DNA of 9,003 nucleotides from Methanobacterium sp. UBA8 (GTDB taxonomy: Archaea; Methanobacteriota; Methanobacteria; Methanobacteriales; Methanobacteriaceae): positions 25,301 to 34,303 of the forward strand of contig DADN01000201.1 of assembly GCA_002509665.1 (NCBI GenBank), read 5' to 3'. This document shows, piece by piece, positions 1 through 5,874 of this stretch. Position numbers and translations under genes: made by a program. Each line of letters starts with the position of its first letter. Position 1 is the stretch's first letter. Under the pieces are notes generated by a model. That model saw nothing but the letters and a program-made list of their open reading frames with translations. It searched no databases and had not been told where the DNA came from.

Positions 1-165
1 CCGTTCTATTTCAGGTTCTATTTTTGAAGTATCTGTTATTACTTCAAACATTGCGAGGGAGGCATTTTCAAATGCTTCATCCAAAGTCTTTCCATATGCC
101 TTATAACCCACATCCGCTGTGACCTCAAAAAATTCAAACTTTTTGCTTTGATTATCATTTTTCAC
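1..165 (-). CDS. Archease, N-terminal part (cut by left window edge)
   Basis: The minus-strand frame gives 55 codons starting with GTG and is still open at base 1, so the gene is partial (3' end missing). Residues about 10-45 contain FEFFEVTADVGYKAYGKTLD and then AFENASLAMFEVITDTS, the characteristic archease N-terminus. The Asp of the TAD triad, which in this family helps bind the metal, is present. Known role of the family: archease is the small cofactor that activates the RNA ligase RtcB (guanylylation and multiple turnover in tRNA splicing and RNA repair). The GTG start is chosen because a GAGGT Shine-Dalgarno lies 6 nt upstream (172-176) and an in-frame stop lies just beyond it. It is 63 nt downstream of cdc48 on the same strand, suggesting co-transcription. 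Family assignment is confident; the rest of the protein cannot be seen. Confidence 0.87.
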   Translation of the reverse strand, partial: MKNDNQSKKFEFFEVTADVGYKAYGKTLDEAFENASLAMFEVITDTSKIEPEIER

Positions 166-171
166 TGTTGA

Positions 172-176
172 ACCTC
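172..176 (-). promoter_or_regulatory. Shine-Dalgarno of archease gene
   Basis: GAGGT on the minus strand, 6 nt before the GTG codon at 165-163. It decides the non-ATG start, because no ATG lies nearby in this frame and a TGA closes the frame at 177-175. Confidence 0.6.
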
Positions 177-228
177 AAATTGTGTTAGAAAAAATATGAA
201 TATATGGTTATATTAACCTTTGGATAAT

Positions 229-2514
229 CTAAGCAACTTCTCTTGGGAACTCATCTCTCACTTTTTTAGCTTCTAATCCCCTTCCAAGTCTTCTTGCAAC
301 CTCTTCATAATACTCTTTGGTCCTTGGTGTTGTAGATGGATTAATCTTACTTAAAGCTGCTTCAAAGTGTTTTTTTGAAACTTTTTCTATTTTAATATTT
401 TCATGGAGGGCAATTACGCCCGCTTTTCTGCATAAAGCTTCTATATCAGCTCCAGAATATCCCTTCGTCTTTTTAGAAAGATCTAAAACATTTACATCAT
501 CGTTAAGAGCCATACCTTTAGTATGTACTTTTAATATTTCAAAACGTGCCTTTTCATCGGGTGGTGGGACAAGCACGACTTCATCAAATCTTCCCGGACG
601 TAATAACGCAGCATCAATTAAATCCGGCCTGTTTGTAGCACCAATTACTACAACACCCCTTAGATCTTCTAAACCATCCATTTCAGAGAGCAATGTGTTT
701 ACCATTCTTTCAACTACCCTAGGTTCACCTGCTGCCGATCCTCTCATAGGAGCTATAGCATCTATCTCATCGAAAAATATTATGCAAGGGGATGCTTGTT
801 TTGCCTTTTTAAATATTTCCGTTATTTTTCTTTCGGACTCCCCAAACCACTTGCTTAAAATCTCTGAACCTTTAACTGATATGAAATTGGCCTTTGATTC
901 TGTGGCAACAGCCTTTGAAAGCATGGTCTTACCAGTTCCAGGCGGTCCAAATAAAAGAATTCCTTTAGATGGTTGGATTCCAATCCGTTTAAAATCTTCA
1001 GAATTAGTTAACGGCCATTCTACAGCTTCCCTGAGAGTTTCTTTTAATTCTTCCAGCCCCCCTATATCTTCCCAGCGGATGTCTGGAACTTCTATAAAGA
1101 CCTCACGAAGTGCAGATGGGCTGATTGATTTTAAAGCTTCCATAAAAGCATTATTTGTTACAAACAATTTTTCAAGGACTTCTTGAGGAATAGTCTGCTC
1201 TTCAAGGTCTAATTCAGGCAATATTCTCCTAAGTGCATTCATCGCAGATTCTCTGCACAATGCTGCCAGATCTGCACCAACAAAACCATGTGTTATATCA
1301 GCAATTTCTTCCATATCTACATCATCTTCCAGAGGCATTCCTCTGGTGTGAATCTGCAGTATTTCACCCCTACCATCCCTATCAGGAACTCTAAGCTCTA
1401 TTTCTCTATCAAATCGTCCTGGCCGCCTAAGCGCTTGATCAAGTGCATCTGGCCTGTTTGTTGCACCTATAACTATAACCTTACCCCTTTCTTTTAATCC
1501 ATCCATCAATGCAAGTATCTGGGCAACAACCCTGCGCTCTACTTCTCCTGTAACTTCTTCCCGTTTAGGTGCAATGGCATCAATCTCATCTATAAATATT
1601 ACCGTAGGTGCATTTTCTTCAGCCTCTTTAAATAAATCCCTTATTTTTTTCTCGGCTTCCCCCACATACTTGCTCATAACCTCAGGGCCGTTTATAGCAA
1701 CGAAATTTGAGCCGCTTTCATTTGCAACTGCCTTAGCAAGGAGAGTCTTTCCAGTACCCGGAGCTCCATGTAAAAGAACTCCACGAGGCGGATCAATTCC
1801 AAGTCTATCAAATATTTCAGGATGGCGCAGCGGCAGTTCTATCATTTCCCTTACTTTCTCTATCTCCTGTTTCAATCCACCTACATCATCATATGTAACA
1901 TCTGGAACTTTTTTTTCAACTATTTCCACGGCCTCAGGCCGAACTTCTATTTCTGTAACATCATCTATTCTTACAATACCTGCAGGATTAGTTGATACAA
2001 CTGAAAATTTAATTTCACCCAGCGAAAACGGAGTTGTGGATTCAAAAAATTCTCTAAAAACTTTTTCACCACCAGGGAATTCCCTAAAAGTTTCTCTAGT
2101 TCTTCTTGGAGATATTAATGACAAAATATCTCCCCTTGCTGCTGCTCTCCCCATTATATTCCTTTTTATGATATCCCCCGATGCCATTATTCTTAAACCT
2201 TTTGTTGCAGGGGCAAGGACAACTTTTCGAGCAATTCTTATTTTAGCGTGTCTTATGGTTACTGTTTCACCTATGGATGTGCCTGCATTTGATCTGGTAA
2301 GTCCATCCATTCTTACTATTTCAAGCCCAATATCTGCTGGATAAGCATGGCCGACTATGGCACCGGTTGTCCTTTTACCGATTATCTCAACAATATCCCC
2401 TGGTTCTATGTTCATCTCCATGAGTAATTCATTATCCATTCTTATAATACCCTTTCCAACATCTTGCTGCAATGCTTCTGCAACTCTAAGCTCAACTTCA
2501 CCAAGTTCAGGCAT
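229..2514 (-). CDS. cdc48: Cdc48/VAT-family AAA+ ATPase (archaeal p97)
   Basis: A complete 761-residue protein, close to the family's usual length of about 730-760. The N-domain (about 1-190, double-psi beta-barrel plus four-stranded barrel) binds substrates and adaptors. Ring D1 has Walker A GAPGTGKT (250-257), Walker B with D309/E310, sensor-1 in GATNRPD (350-356) and arginine fingers R364/R367. Ring D2 has Walker A GPPGTGKT (523-530), Walker B with D582/E583, sensor-1 in GATNRPD (625-631) and fingers R639/R642. The D2 pore loop carries the aromatic KWFGES (555-560), while the D1 loop has SKYVGE. All residues needed for ATP hydrolysis are present in both rings. Known role: a cytosolic homohexamer that unfolds proteins by threading, in archaea feeding the proteasome. 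The ATG has a GGAGGG Shine-Dalgarno 6 nt upstream. The archease gene follows 63 nt downstream. The C-terminus lacks an obvious hydrophobic-Tyr-X tail. Confidence 0.97.
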   Translation of the reverse strand: MPELGEVELRVAEALQQDVGKGIIRMDNELLMEMNIEPGDIVEIIGKRTTGAIVGHAYPADIGLEIVRMDGLTRSNAGTSIGETVTIRHAKIRIARKVVLAPATKGLRIMASGDIIKRNIMGRAAARGDILSLISPRRTRETFREFPGGEKVFREFFESTTPFSLGEIKFSVVSTNPAGIVRIDDVTEIEVRPEAVEIVEKKVPDVTYDDVGGLKQEIEKVREMIELPLRHPEIFDRLGIDPPRGVLLHGAPGTGKTLLAKAVANESGSNFVAINGPEVMSKYVGEAEKKIRDLFKEAEENAPTVIFIDEIDAIAPKREEVTGEVERRVVAQILALMDGLKERGKVIVIGATNRPDALDQALRRPGRFDREIELRVPDRDGRGEILQIHTRGMPLEDDVDMEEIADITHGFVGADLAALCRESAMNALRRILPELDLEEQTIPQEVLEKLFVTNNAFMEALKSISPSALREVFIEVPDIRWEDIGGLEELKETLREAVEWPLTNSEDFKRIGIQPSKGILLFGPPGTGKTMLSKAVATESKANFISVKGSEILSKWFGESERKITEIFKKAKQASPCIIFFDEIDAIAPMRGSAAGEPRVVERMVNTLLSEMDGLEDLRGVVVIGATNRPDLIDAALLRPGRFDEVVLVPPPDEKARFEILKVHTKGMALNDDVNVLDLSKKTKGYSGADIEALCRKAGVIALHENIKIEKVSKKHFEAALSKINPSTTPRTKEYYEEVARRLGRGLEAKKVRDEFPREVA

Positions 2515-2520
2515 TAAAAT

Positions 2521-2526
2521 CCCTCC
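2521..2526 (-). promoter_or_regulatory. Shine-Dalgarno of cdc48
   Basis: GGAGGG on the minus strand with 6 nt to the ATG at 2514-2512; it confirms the annotated start. Confidence 0.65.
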
Positions 2527-2582
2527 GTGAAAGTAAAATCAAATAATGGACAATATACTCTAATATTTATGTTAATACATTG

Positions 2583-2592
2583 ATATATATTT
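2583..2592 (-). promoter_or_regulatory. Candidate TATA box of cdc48
   Basis: The minus strand reads AAATATATATC here. A transcription start about 25 nt downstream (near 2560) would leave a leader of about 45 nt carrying the Shine-Dalgarno at 2521-2526. The region is AT-rich, so the exact box is uncertain; the same sequence could serve the divergent small gene. Confidence 0.35.
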
Positions 2593-2680
2593 TTGTAAAG
2601 TTATTTCTCCTTATTCTGATTACTTTTCATGCGCTCTCTATCTCTTCCTTTAAGTAACTGCAAATAGAGGATTTAAACAA

Positions 2681-2690
2681 GGAAGTGATT
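2681..2690 (+). promoter_or_regulatory. Shine-Dalgarno of the 58-residue membrane miniprotein
   Basis: GGAAGTGATT matches the archaeal anti-SD partner GGAGGTGATC at 8 of the first 9 positions and precedes ATG 2694. It overlaps and disqualifies the GTG at 2685. Confidence 0.5.
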
Positions 2691-2693
2691 AAT

Positions 2694-2870
2694 ATGTTAA
2701 AAACTAATAGAAATACCACAATTGATCTTAGAAAAAAACGAAGTTACATAAATTTAGAAGGAATAAACATGGTATCCTGCATTACAATAGCAATGATAAT
2801 ACTTATTTTCGTTTTAAGCGTTGCAGTATTTGCTTCATATCCCAATTCAAATATGCCTGCAGGTATCTAA
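2694..2870 (+). CDS. 58-residue single-pass membrane miniprotein, unknown function
   Basis: Not recognised as a known family. The protein has a basic, Asn-rich head (residues 1-25, with Lys/Arg at 3, 6, 13, 14, 15, 16), one hydrophobic helix at about 27-48 (VSCITIAMIILIFVLSVAVF) and a short polar tail ending PAGI. By the positive-inside rule the head would be cytoplasmic. The start is set at the ATG because GGAAGTGATT (2681-2690) differs at one base from the archaeal Shine-Dalgarno GGAGGTGATC; the in-frame GTG at 2685 lies inside this site and is unlikely to be used. A second in-frame ATG at 2769, with GAAGGA about 7 nt before it, could make a 33-residue product consisting mostly of the helix. 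It stands alone, divergent from cdc48 and convergent with orc1/cdc6. That it is a real gene rests on the ribosome site and clean helix. Confidence 0.55.
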   Translation: MLKTNRNTTIDLRKKRSYINLEGINMVSCITIAMIILIFVLSVAVFASYPNSNMPAGI

Positions 2871-2947
2871 AACATGAAATCCATGAAAATAGCTGTAATC
2901 TTTTGTCTCAAATTTCACATTATTTAAAATCAAGCATACTGGAATAT

Positions 2948-4072
2948 CTAAAACTGACCCATACATTTTTGGATTTCTTCAGTGTCAAATCTAAGTATTA
3001 TAATCCTTGAGTTACCTTTTACTCCTTTTCCAGTGAATCTGGTATCAATAAGTCTTAAAAATTCAAGTTTATTTAAAATACGGTTAAATGAAGCATAACT
3101 TGACTTAGTTTTTTTACTGAATTGACTGTAAAGCTCCCCTGCAGTTAAATCCACATCTGAAGTTCGTATAAGATCCAGTAATTTTCCCTCATCATCTGAT
3201 AAAGACTTGAGAGTGTACATAAGATTTATAGAACCAGTGTTTTTAAGTGCCTCTTGAATATGTTTTCTTTCTATTGTTTTAGATGCATCAGCTTCAGCCA
3301 AATTTCCACTTATCCTTAAAAGGTCAATTCCAACTCTTAAATCGCCATTTGACACAGTATATTCTGTTATTTCATCCAGCAATTCATCTGAAATGACTTC
3401 GCTGTAAAAACCAATTCTAGCCCTCTCTTTTAAGATATCTTTTATCTCATCCTTCAAATAGGGATTAAATATTATTTCCTGAGGAATAAATATAGAATTA
3501 ACATTTTTATCAAGCATGAACCTGAATTCAATATCAGACAGAATAGCGAAAACTCCTGTTCTTACCCCTTCAAATGATTCATGAGCCCTTAAAATATCGT
3601 AAAATATCTTATTGGCATTTTTACTGTAAAATAAATAATTAATATCATCTAATGCGACGATAAGAGCTTTACCTTCGTTTGAAAGGTGCTGCATTATATT
3701 TTGATAAATTCTGGAAAATGGGACCCCTGTTTCTGGAGGAGTGTGTCCAAAAATCTTTTGATAAATCTGTGAAAATATACCAAATCGAGTTGTATGTATC
3801 TGGCAGTTTATATAAACACAAACCACTTTGTCTGATGTTCGTTCCACCATTTCAAATATTTTTTTAATGGCTGTTGTTTTTCCAGTTGCGCATGAGCCCA
3901 GTATGACCCCATTAACCGGCCTTCCGCTACGTAATGCAGGCCTTATGCTGATTGCAAGGGCTTCCATTTGCGATTTTCGATACATAAAATTGTCAGGAAT
4001 ATAGTCTGGATTAAATGCATCTATATTTTTAAACAGAGTTTCATCATAGAGGAGGAGGTCATCAAGGTCCAT
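2948..4072 (-). CDS. Orc1/Cdc6-type replication initiator, Cdc6-2-like paralogue
   Basis: A complete 374-residue AAA+ protein of the archaeal Orc1/Cdc6 family, which binds origin DNA and helps load the MCM helicase. Features in order: a preface typical of the family (IPDNFMYRKSQMEAL, residues 25-39) just before the P-loop domain, Walker A GSCATGKTT (59-67), Walker B ending LDD (D142/D143), a sensor-2 region GDLRVGIDLLR with R246, and a C-terminal winged-helix DNA-binding domain at about 285-374. The Walker B motif has Asp where Glu is usual, and the P-loop lacks the common TGTGK form. This divergence fits the second, non-origin-linked Methanobacteriales paralogue (Methanothermobacter Cdc6-2, MTH1599 as I recall). 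I see no origin-recognition-box array next to it. The start ATG has only a weak AGGT upstream. It is monocistronic: the neighbour upstream on this strand is 298 nt away. Confidence 0.9.
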   Translation of the reverse strand: MDLDDLLLYDETLFKNIDAFNPDYIPDNFMYRKSQMEALAISIRPALRSGRPVNGVILGSCATGKTTAIKKIFEMVERTSDKVVCVYINCQIHTTRFGIFSQIYQKIFGHTPPETGVPFSRIYQNIMQHLSNEGKALIVALDDINYLFYSKNANKIFYDILRAHESFEGVRTGVFAILSDIEFRFMLDKNVNSIFIPQEIIFNPYLKDEIKDILKERARIGFYSEVISDELLDEITEYTVSNGDLRVGIDLLRISGNLAEADASKTIERKHIQEALKNTGSINLMYTLKSLSDDEGKLLDLIRTSDVDLTAGELYSQFSKKTKSSYASFNRILNKLEFLRLIDTRFTGKGVKGNSRIIILRFDTEEIQKCMGQF

Positions 4073-4155
4073 GGTCTTTACCTAAAAGCTCATTGTTTGA
4101 GTGTTATTTAATACATTATGTCTATATCAATGCTAGCTTTATTTTTATTTATTTC

Positions 4156-4163
4156 CTTATAAA
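4156..4163 (-). promoter_or_regulatory. Candidate TATA box of orc1/cdc6
   Basis: TTTATAAG on the minus strand, followed by a purine-rich stretch. It predicts a start near 4135 and a leader of about 60 nt. A second, closer match to the archaeal consensus (TATAAATA) lies farther upstream at 4227-4234, so two promoters are possible. Confidence 0.35.
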
Positions 4164-4226
4164 TCTATATAATATATACTACTTGTGAGTCCCCTATTTA
4201 ATTATTTATTGATTCAATGAAAACAT

Positions 4227-4234
4227 TATTTATA
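4227..4234 (-). promoter_or_regulatory. Second candidate TATA box upstream of orc1/cdc6
   Basis: TATAAATA on the minus strand. It predicts a start near 4205, giving a leader of about 130 nt or a separate short RNA. Two dyads (4290-4303 and 4316-4332) lie 55-100 bp upstream of it, a plausible place for activator or repressor sites. Confidence 0.3.
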
Positions 4235-4289
4235 CTCTATTTTAGTAAGGTTATTAAAATCAAACAAGAGATAAAACTATATATCCAAT

Positions 4290-4303
4290 TTTCAGCGCTG
4301 AAA
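4290..4303. repeat. Perfect 14-bp palindrome TTTCAGCGCTGAAA
   Basis: A perfect palindrome with a GC-rich centre in otherwise AT-rich intergenic DNA, between the end of the zinc-ribbon gene and the start of orc1/cdc6. Its symmetry fits a dimeric regulator site. A terminator role is less likely because no long T-tract follows on the minus strand. Confidence 0.6.
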
Positions 4304-4315
4304 CTATCTAACTGG

Positions 4316-4332
4316 AGAAGCATAATGCTTCT
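4316..4332. repeat. Perfect inverted repeat, 8-bp arms, 1-nt centre
   Basis: AGAAGCAT and ATGCTTCT flank a single central A, 12 nt from the 14-bp palindrome at 4290-4303. The two do not share a core sequence, so they are probably different sites or stems rather than a repeated operator. Confidence 0.6.
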
Positions 4333-4370
4333 ATGACAAATATTACATTTAAACAAGTCTTAATGGAAAA

Positions 4371-4784
4371 CTAAGGTAAAATCCAAAACAATAAACCAGT
4401 TAAAATTAAAACTAAAACACCATAACCAACAGGATTCAAGTTTATATGTTTATTATAATTAGATTTTAAGGGCTTACTGCAAAATACACATGTTCTTGAA
4501 GTTTTCACATTTTCTTTTCCACAGTTAGGGCAAATATTTGATGTTTTAGAGGATTTTAATATTTTACCGCAAAATACACATATTTTCGAAGTCTTAATAT
4601 TTTCTTTTCTGCATTCGGGGCAAATAATTAATTTACTAACTGATTTTTCTCGATTGTATCGTTTATGGAGTTTTTTAACATATCTTAAAGATCCTCCACA
4701 TTGACACTTGCTAAAATCCCCTGGGGATTCTCCAGCCTGAAGTACATAATAACCATTACAGTTTTCGCAAACAAGATAAGGCAT
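4371..4784 (-). CDS. Triple zinc-ribbon protein with C-terminal membrane anchor
   Basis: 137 residues with three predicted zinc-binding modules and no enzymatic domain. Module 1 (residues 1-35) has C6/C9 and C27/C29 in a frame ([19 protein letters not shown]) that I recognise as recurring in hypothetical proteins of Methanobacteriales. Modules 2 and 3 are near-copies: C55/C58/C69/C72 (54-79) and C85/C88/C99/C102 (84-109), 18 of 26 residues identical. A hydrophobic segment at about 119-136 ([18 protein letters not shown]) ends the protein, so it should be tail-anchored with the ribbons in the cytoplasm. The start is supported by GGTGATC immediately upstream, matching the archaeal anti-SD. A short ORF with a strong ribosome site ends 32 nt upstream on the same strand. 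Function unknown; a scaffolding or regulatory role at the membrane is only a guess. Confidence 0.82.
   Translation of the reverse strand: MPYLVCENCNGYYVLQAGESPGDFSKCQCGGSLRYVKKLHKRYNREKSVSKLIICPECRKENIKTSKICVFCGKILKSSKTSNICPNCGKENVKTSRTCVFCSKPLKSNYNKHINLNPVGYGVLVLILTGLLFWILP
4458..4625 (-). repeat. Tandem duplication inside the zinc-ribbon gene (90-nt period)
   Basis: The segments 4548-4625 and 4458-4535 encode the two copied ribbons and remain similar as DNA (for example GCAAAATACACAT occurs in both at the same phase on the plus strand). The period is 90 nt, or 30 codons. Confidence 0.7.
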
Positions 4785-4816
4785 CTGATCACCGTTTATG
4801 TTTTTTCCAGATACAC

Positions 4817-4945
4817 TTAAGTGGAATTTATAGCAAAAATTGTAAAATCGAGATTATTTCCATCATATACTCCACATATACGCCTTAAATCAGATATAAC
4901 TAAAATATTTAATATAACTAGAAATCTAAAAGCCGATTTCTCCAA
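4817..4945 (-). CDS. Candidate 42-residue small protein, TTG start
   Basis: A minus-strand ORF of 42 codons plus TAA, too short for routine calling. It starts with TTG preceded by AAAGGAGGAGATAA (4949-4962), the strongest Shine-Dalgarno of the window and otherwise unexplained. The product begins [20 protein letters not shown], a basic start followed by a hydrophobic run (residues 6-18) like a short or degenerate signal segment, then a mixed C-terminal half ending FTIFAINST. No family recognised. It ends 32 nt before the zinc-ribbon gene and could be its leader peptide or operon partner. Alternatively the ribosome site belongs to a decayed gene. The strength of the site is direct evidence; translation is inference. 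Confidence 0.38.
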   Translation of the reverse strand: MEKSAFRFLVILNILVISDLRRICGVYDGNNLDFTIFAINST

Positions 4946-5280
4946 ATTATCTCCTCCTTTATGCCATATAATTATTTTTTAGAAGATAATAATATTATTT
5001 ACTATTATATTCAAATAGAAAAGATTATATTATTTATTACTAAATAATGATAACGTTATTGTTTATTTTATTCTTTTAATCTTTAAAAAGTGATTACAAA
5101 CTACTAATAAAAACAGATTTTATTTTTTATGTAAAATAAAAATATATTAAATCTTTATAAAAATTATAATCGTTTATAAAAGTTAATAATAAAAAAATAG
5201 ATTGCTAATTAAATTTAATTCTAAAATTATGCATAATAACCTGCTAAAACGATTTAAATCAGAATATACTTAATCCCCAT
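4946..5280. other. AT-rich gap without recognised genes
   Basis: About 335 nt of almost pure AT DNA between ynfA (which ends at 5281) and the TTG ORF. Apart from the Shine-Dalgarno at 4949-4962 it holds many weak TATA-like strings, a 12-bp palindrome AATAATATTATT (4988-4999) and a 10-bp palindrome ATAACGTTAT near 5050. Neither strand gives a convincing ORF. It probably contains the promoter for the TTG ORF and zinc-ribbon pair and the terminator of ynfA, but composition makes the individual sites undecidable. Confidence 0.5.
4949..4962 (-). promoter_or_regulatory. Strong Shine-Dalgarno before the TTG ORF
   Basis: AAAGGAGGAGATAA on the minus strand, with the GGAGG core about 8 nt from TTG at 4945-4943. 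No ATG or GTG lies at a usable distance, so TTG is the only reasonable start. Confidence 0.5.
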
Positions 5281-5610
5281 TTAATTTCTCGGCCAGTACA
5301 TTATTACTAGCATTCCAATAAGACATATAATTCCCCCGATAATATCAAAACGATCAGGGATTACCTTATCAACCTGCCATCCCCAAAGTATAGCCATTAC
5401 TATAAAAACTCCACCATAAGCAGCATAAACTCTTCCAAAATTTGCTGGCTGGAGGGTAGCAACTATTCCATATAACACCAAAATTGCCCCACCTACAATC
5501 GCGACCCAGAAGCTTCCCCCATCACGCAGCCAGAGCCATATAAGATACCCTCCACCTATTTCGCAGAAGCCCGCAAGTATAAAGTATAAAAGTGATTTAA
5601 TGACTTCCAT
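5281..5610 (-). CDS. ynfA: YnfA/UPF0060-family four-helix membrane protein
   Basis: 109 residues, the standard length of the family (E. coli YnfA is 108). Four hydrophobic helices lie at about 4-27, 33-53, 61-80 and 88-106. Family signatures are all present: [14 protein letters not shown] (12-25, with E17), [18 protein letters not shown] (54-71), LWGW..D...PDR.D (75-89) and a terminal YWPR. The family belongs to the small drug/metabolite transporter superfamily and sits in the cytoplasmic membrane. Bacterial YnfA has been linked to efflux of toxic compounds, but no substrate is known in archaea. A GGGAG site 8-9 nt before the ATG supports the start. It is a single-gene unit with its own promoter and an inverted repeat over it. 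The family is widespread in bacteria, so transfer into this lineage is possible, but nothing in the sequence proves it. Confidence 0.93.
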   Translation of the reverse strand: MEVIKSLLYFILAGFCEIGGGYLIWLWLRDGGSFWVAIVGGAILVLYGIVATLQPANFGRVYAAYGGVFIVMAILWGWQVDKVIPDRFDIIGGIICLIGMLVIMYWPRN

Positions 5611-5631
5611 TTTTTATTCTCCCATTTAAAT

Positions 5632-5681
5632 AAATGATTTTTAATGGCCATATATCGACTAAAAAACTTATAAAATCATTT
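5632..5681. repeat. Inverted repeat over the ynfA promoter
   Basis: AAATGATTTT (5632-5641) and its exact complement AAAATCATTT (5672-5681), separated by 30 nt. The distal arm overlaps the candidate TATA box and the proximal arm falls at about the start of the leader. Arms of 10 AT-rich bases could occur by chance in this composition. Confidence 0.4.
5668..5676 (-). promoter_or_regulatory. Candidate TATA box of ynfA
   Basis: TTTTATAAG on the minus strand, predicting a start near 5645 and a leader of about 35 nt that contains the GGGAG ribosome site. Confidence 0.4.
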
Positions 5682-5860
5682 TTTATTACATCATTTAAAC
5701 CATCTTTGTTTTTAGAAGTCTTTAACTTATTTATTTCAGAGTATGAAAATATATTAATAATATTTACCATAATAATATTATTGTTTTGGAAATAAGTTAC
5801 TTAAATTCATATTTTAAAATGGTCCTATTTCCAGAAACACTTAAAAAATCTTTAATTATT

Positions 5861-5865
5861 AGGAG
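5861..5865 (+). promoter_or_regulatory. Shine-Dalgarno of the Trp-rich small protein
   Basis: AGGAG, 9 nt before the ATG at 5875; it fixes the start. The 234-nt gap upstream (5641-5874), shared with divergent ynfA, also has a TATA-like string TATTTTAAAA near 5809-5818 that could serve this gene, and the 12-bp palindrome AATAATATTATT at 5771-5782. Confidence 0.55.
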
Positions 5866-5874
5866 AGTTTTATA

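Larger units (their letters stand above)
4073..4370. other. Gap between orc1/cdc6 and the zinc-ribbon gene
   Basis: 298 nt without a supported gene. It holds the two candidate minus-strand TATA boxes (4156-4163, 4227-4234) and the two dyads (4290-4303, 4316-4332). On the plus strand, CCTTATAAATC at 4155-4165 also resembles a TATA box, but no ORF follows it within reach. I looked for repeated origin-recognition elements and found none. Confidence 0.6.

Noticed and set aside
317..2344. Long plus-strand open frames (289 and 256 codons) opposite cdc48
   Set aside because: They are antisense to a fully conserved AAA+ gene, lack ribosome sites and give no recognisable protein; they are shadows of its codon structure.
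2685..2693. GTG start three codons upstream for the 58-residue miniprotein
   Set aside because: The GTG is part of the Shine-Dalgarno GGAAGTGATT itself; the ATG at 2694 is correctly spaced for it.
2874..2927. 17-codon ORF starting 4 nt after the miniprotein stop
   Set aside because: No ribosome site of its own beyond chance, very short and no features; it could be translated by coupling but nothing supports that.
4073..4370. Replication origin next to orc1/cdc6
   Set aside because: No repeated origin-recognition-box-like elements, only two unrelated dyads; the protein also looks like the paralogue that is not origin-linked.
4785..5280. Structured or C/D-box guide RNA in the AT-rich gap
   Set aside because: No paired C and D boxes, no GC-rich segment and no stable stem; hyperthermophile-style GC screening does not flag anything here.
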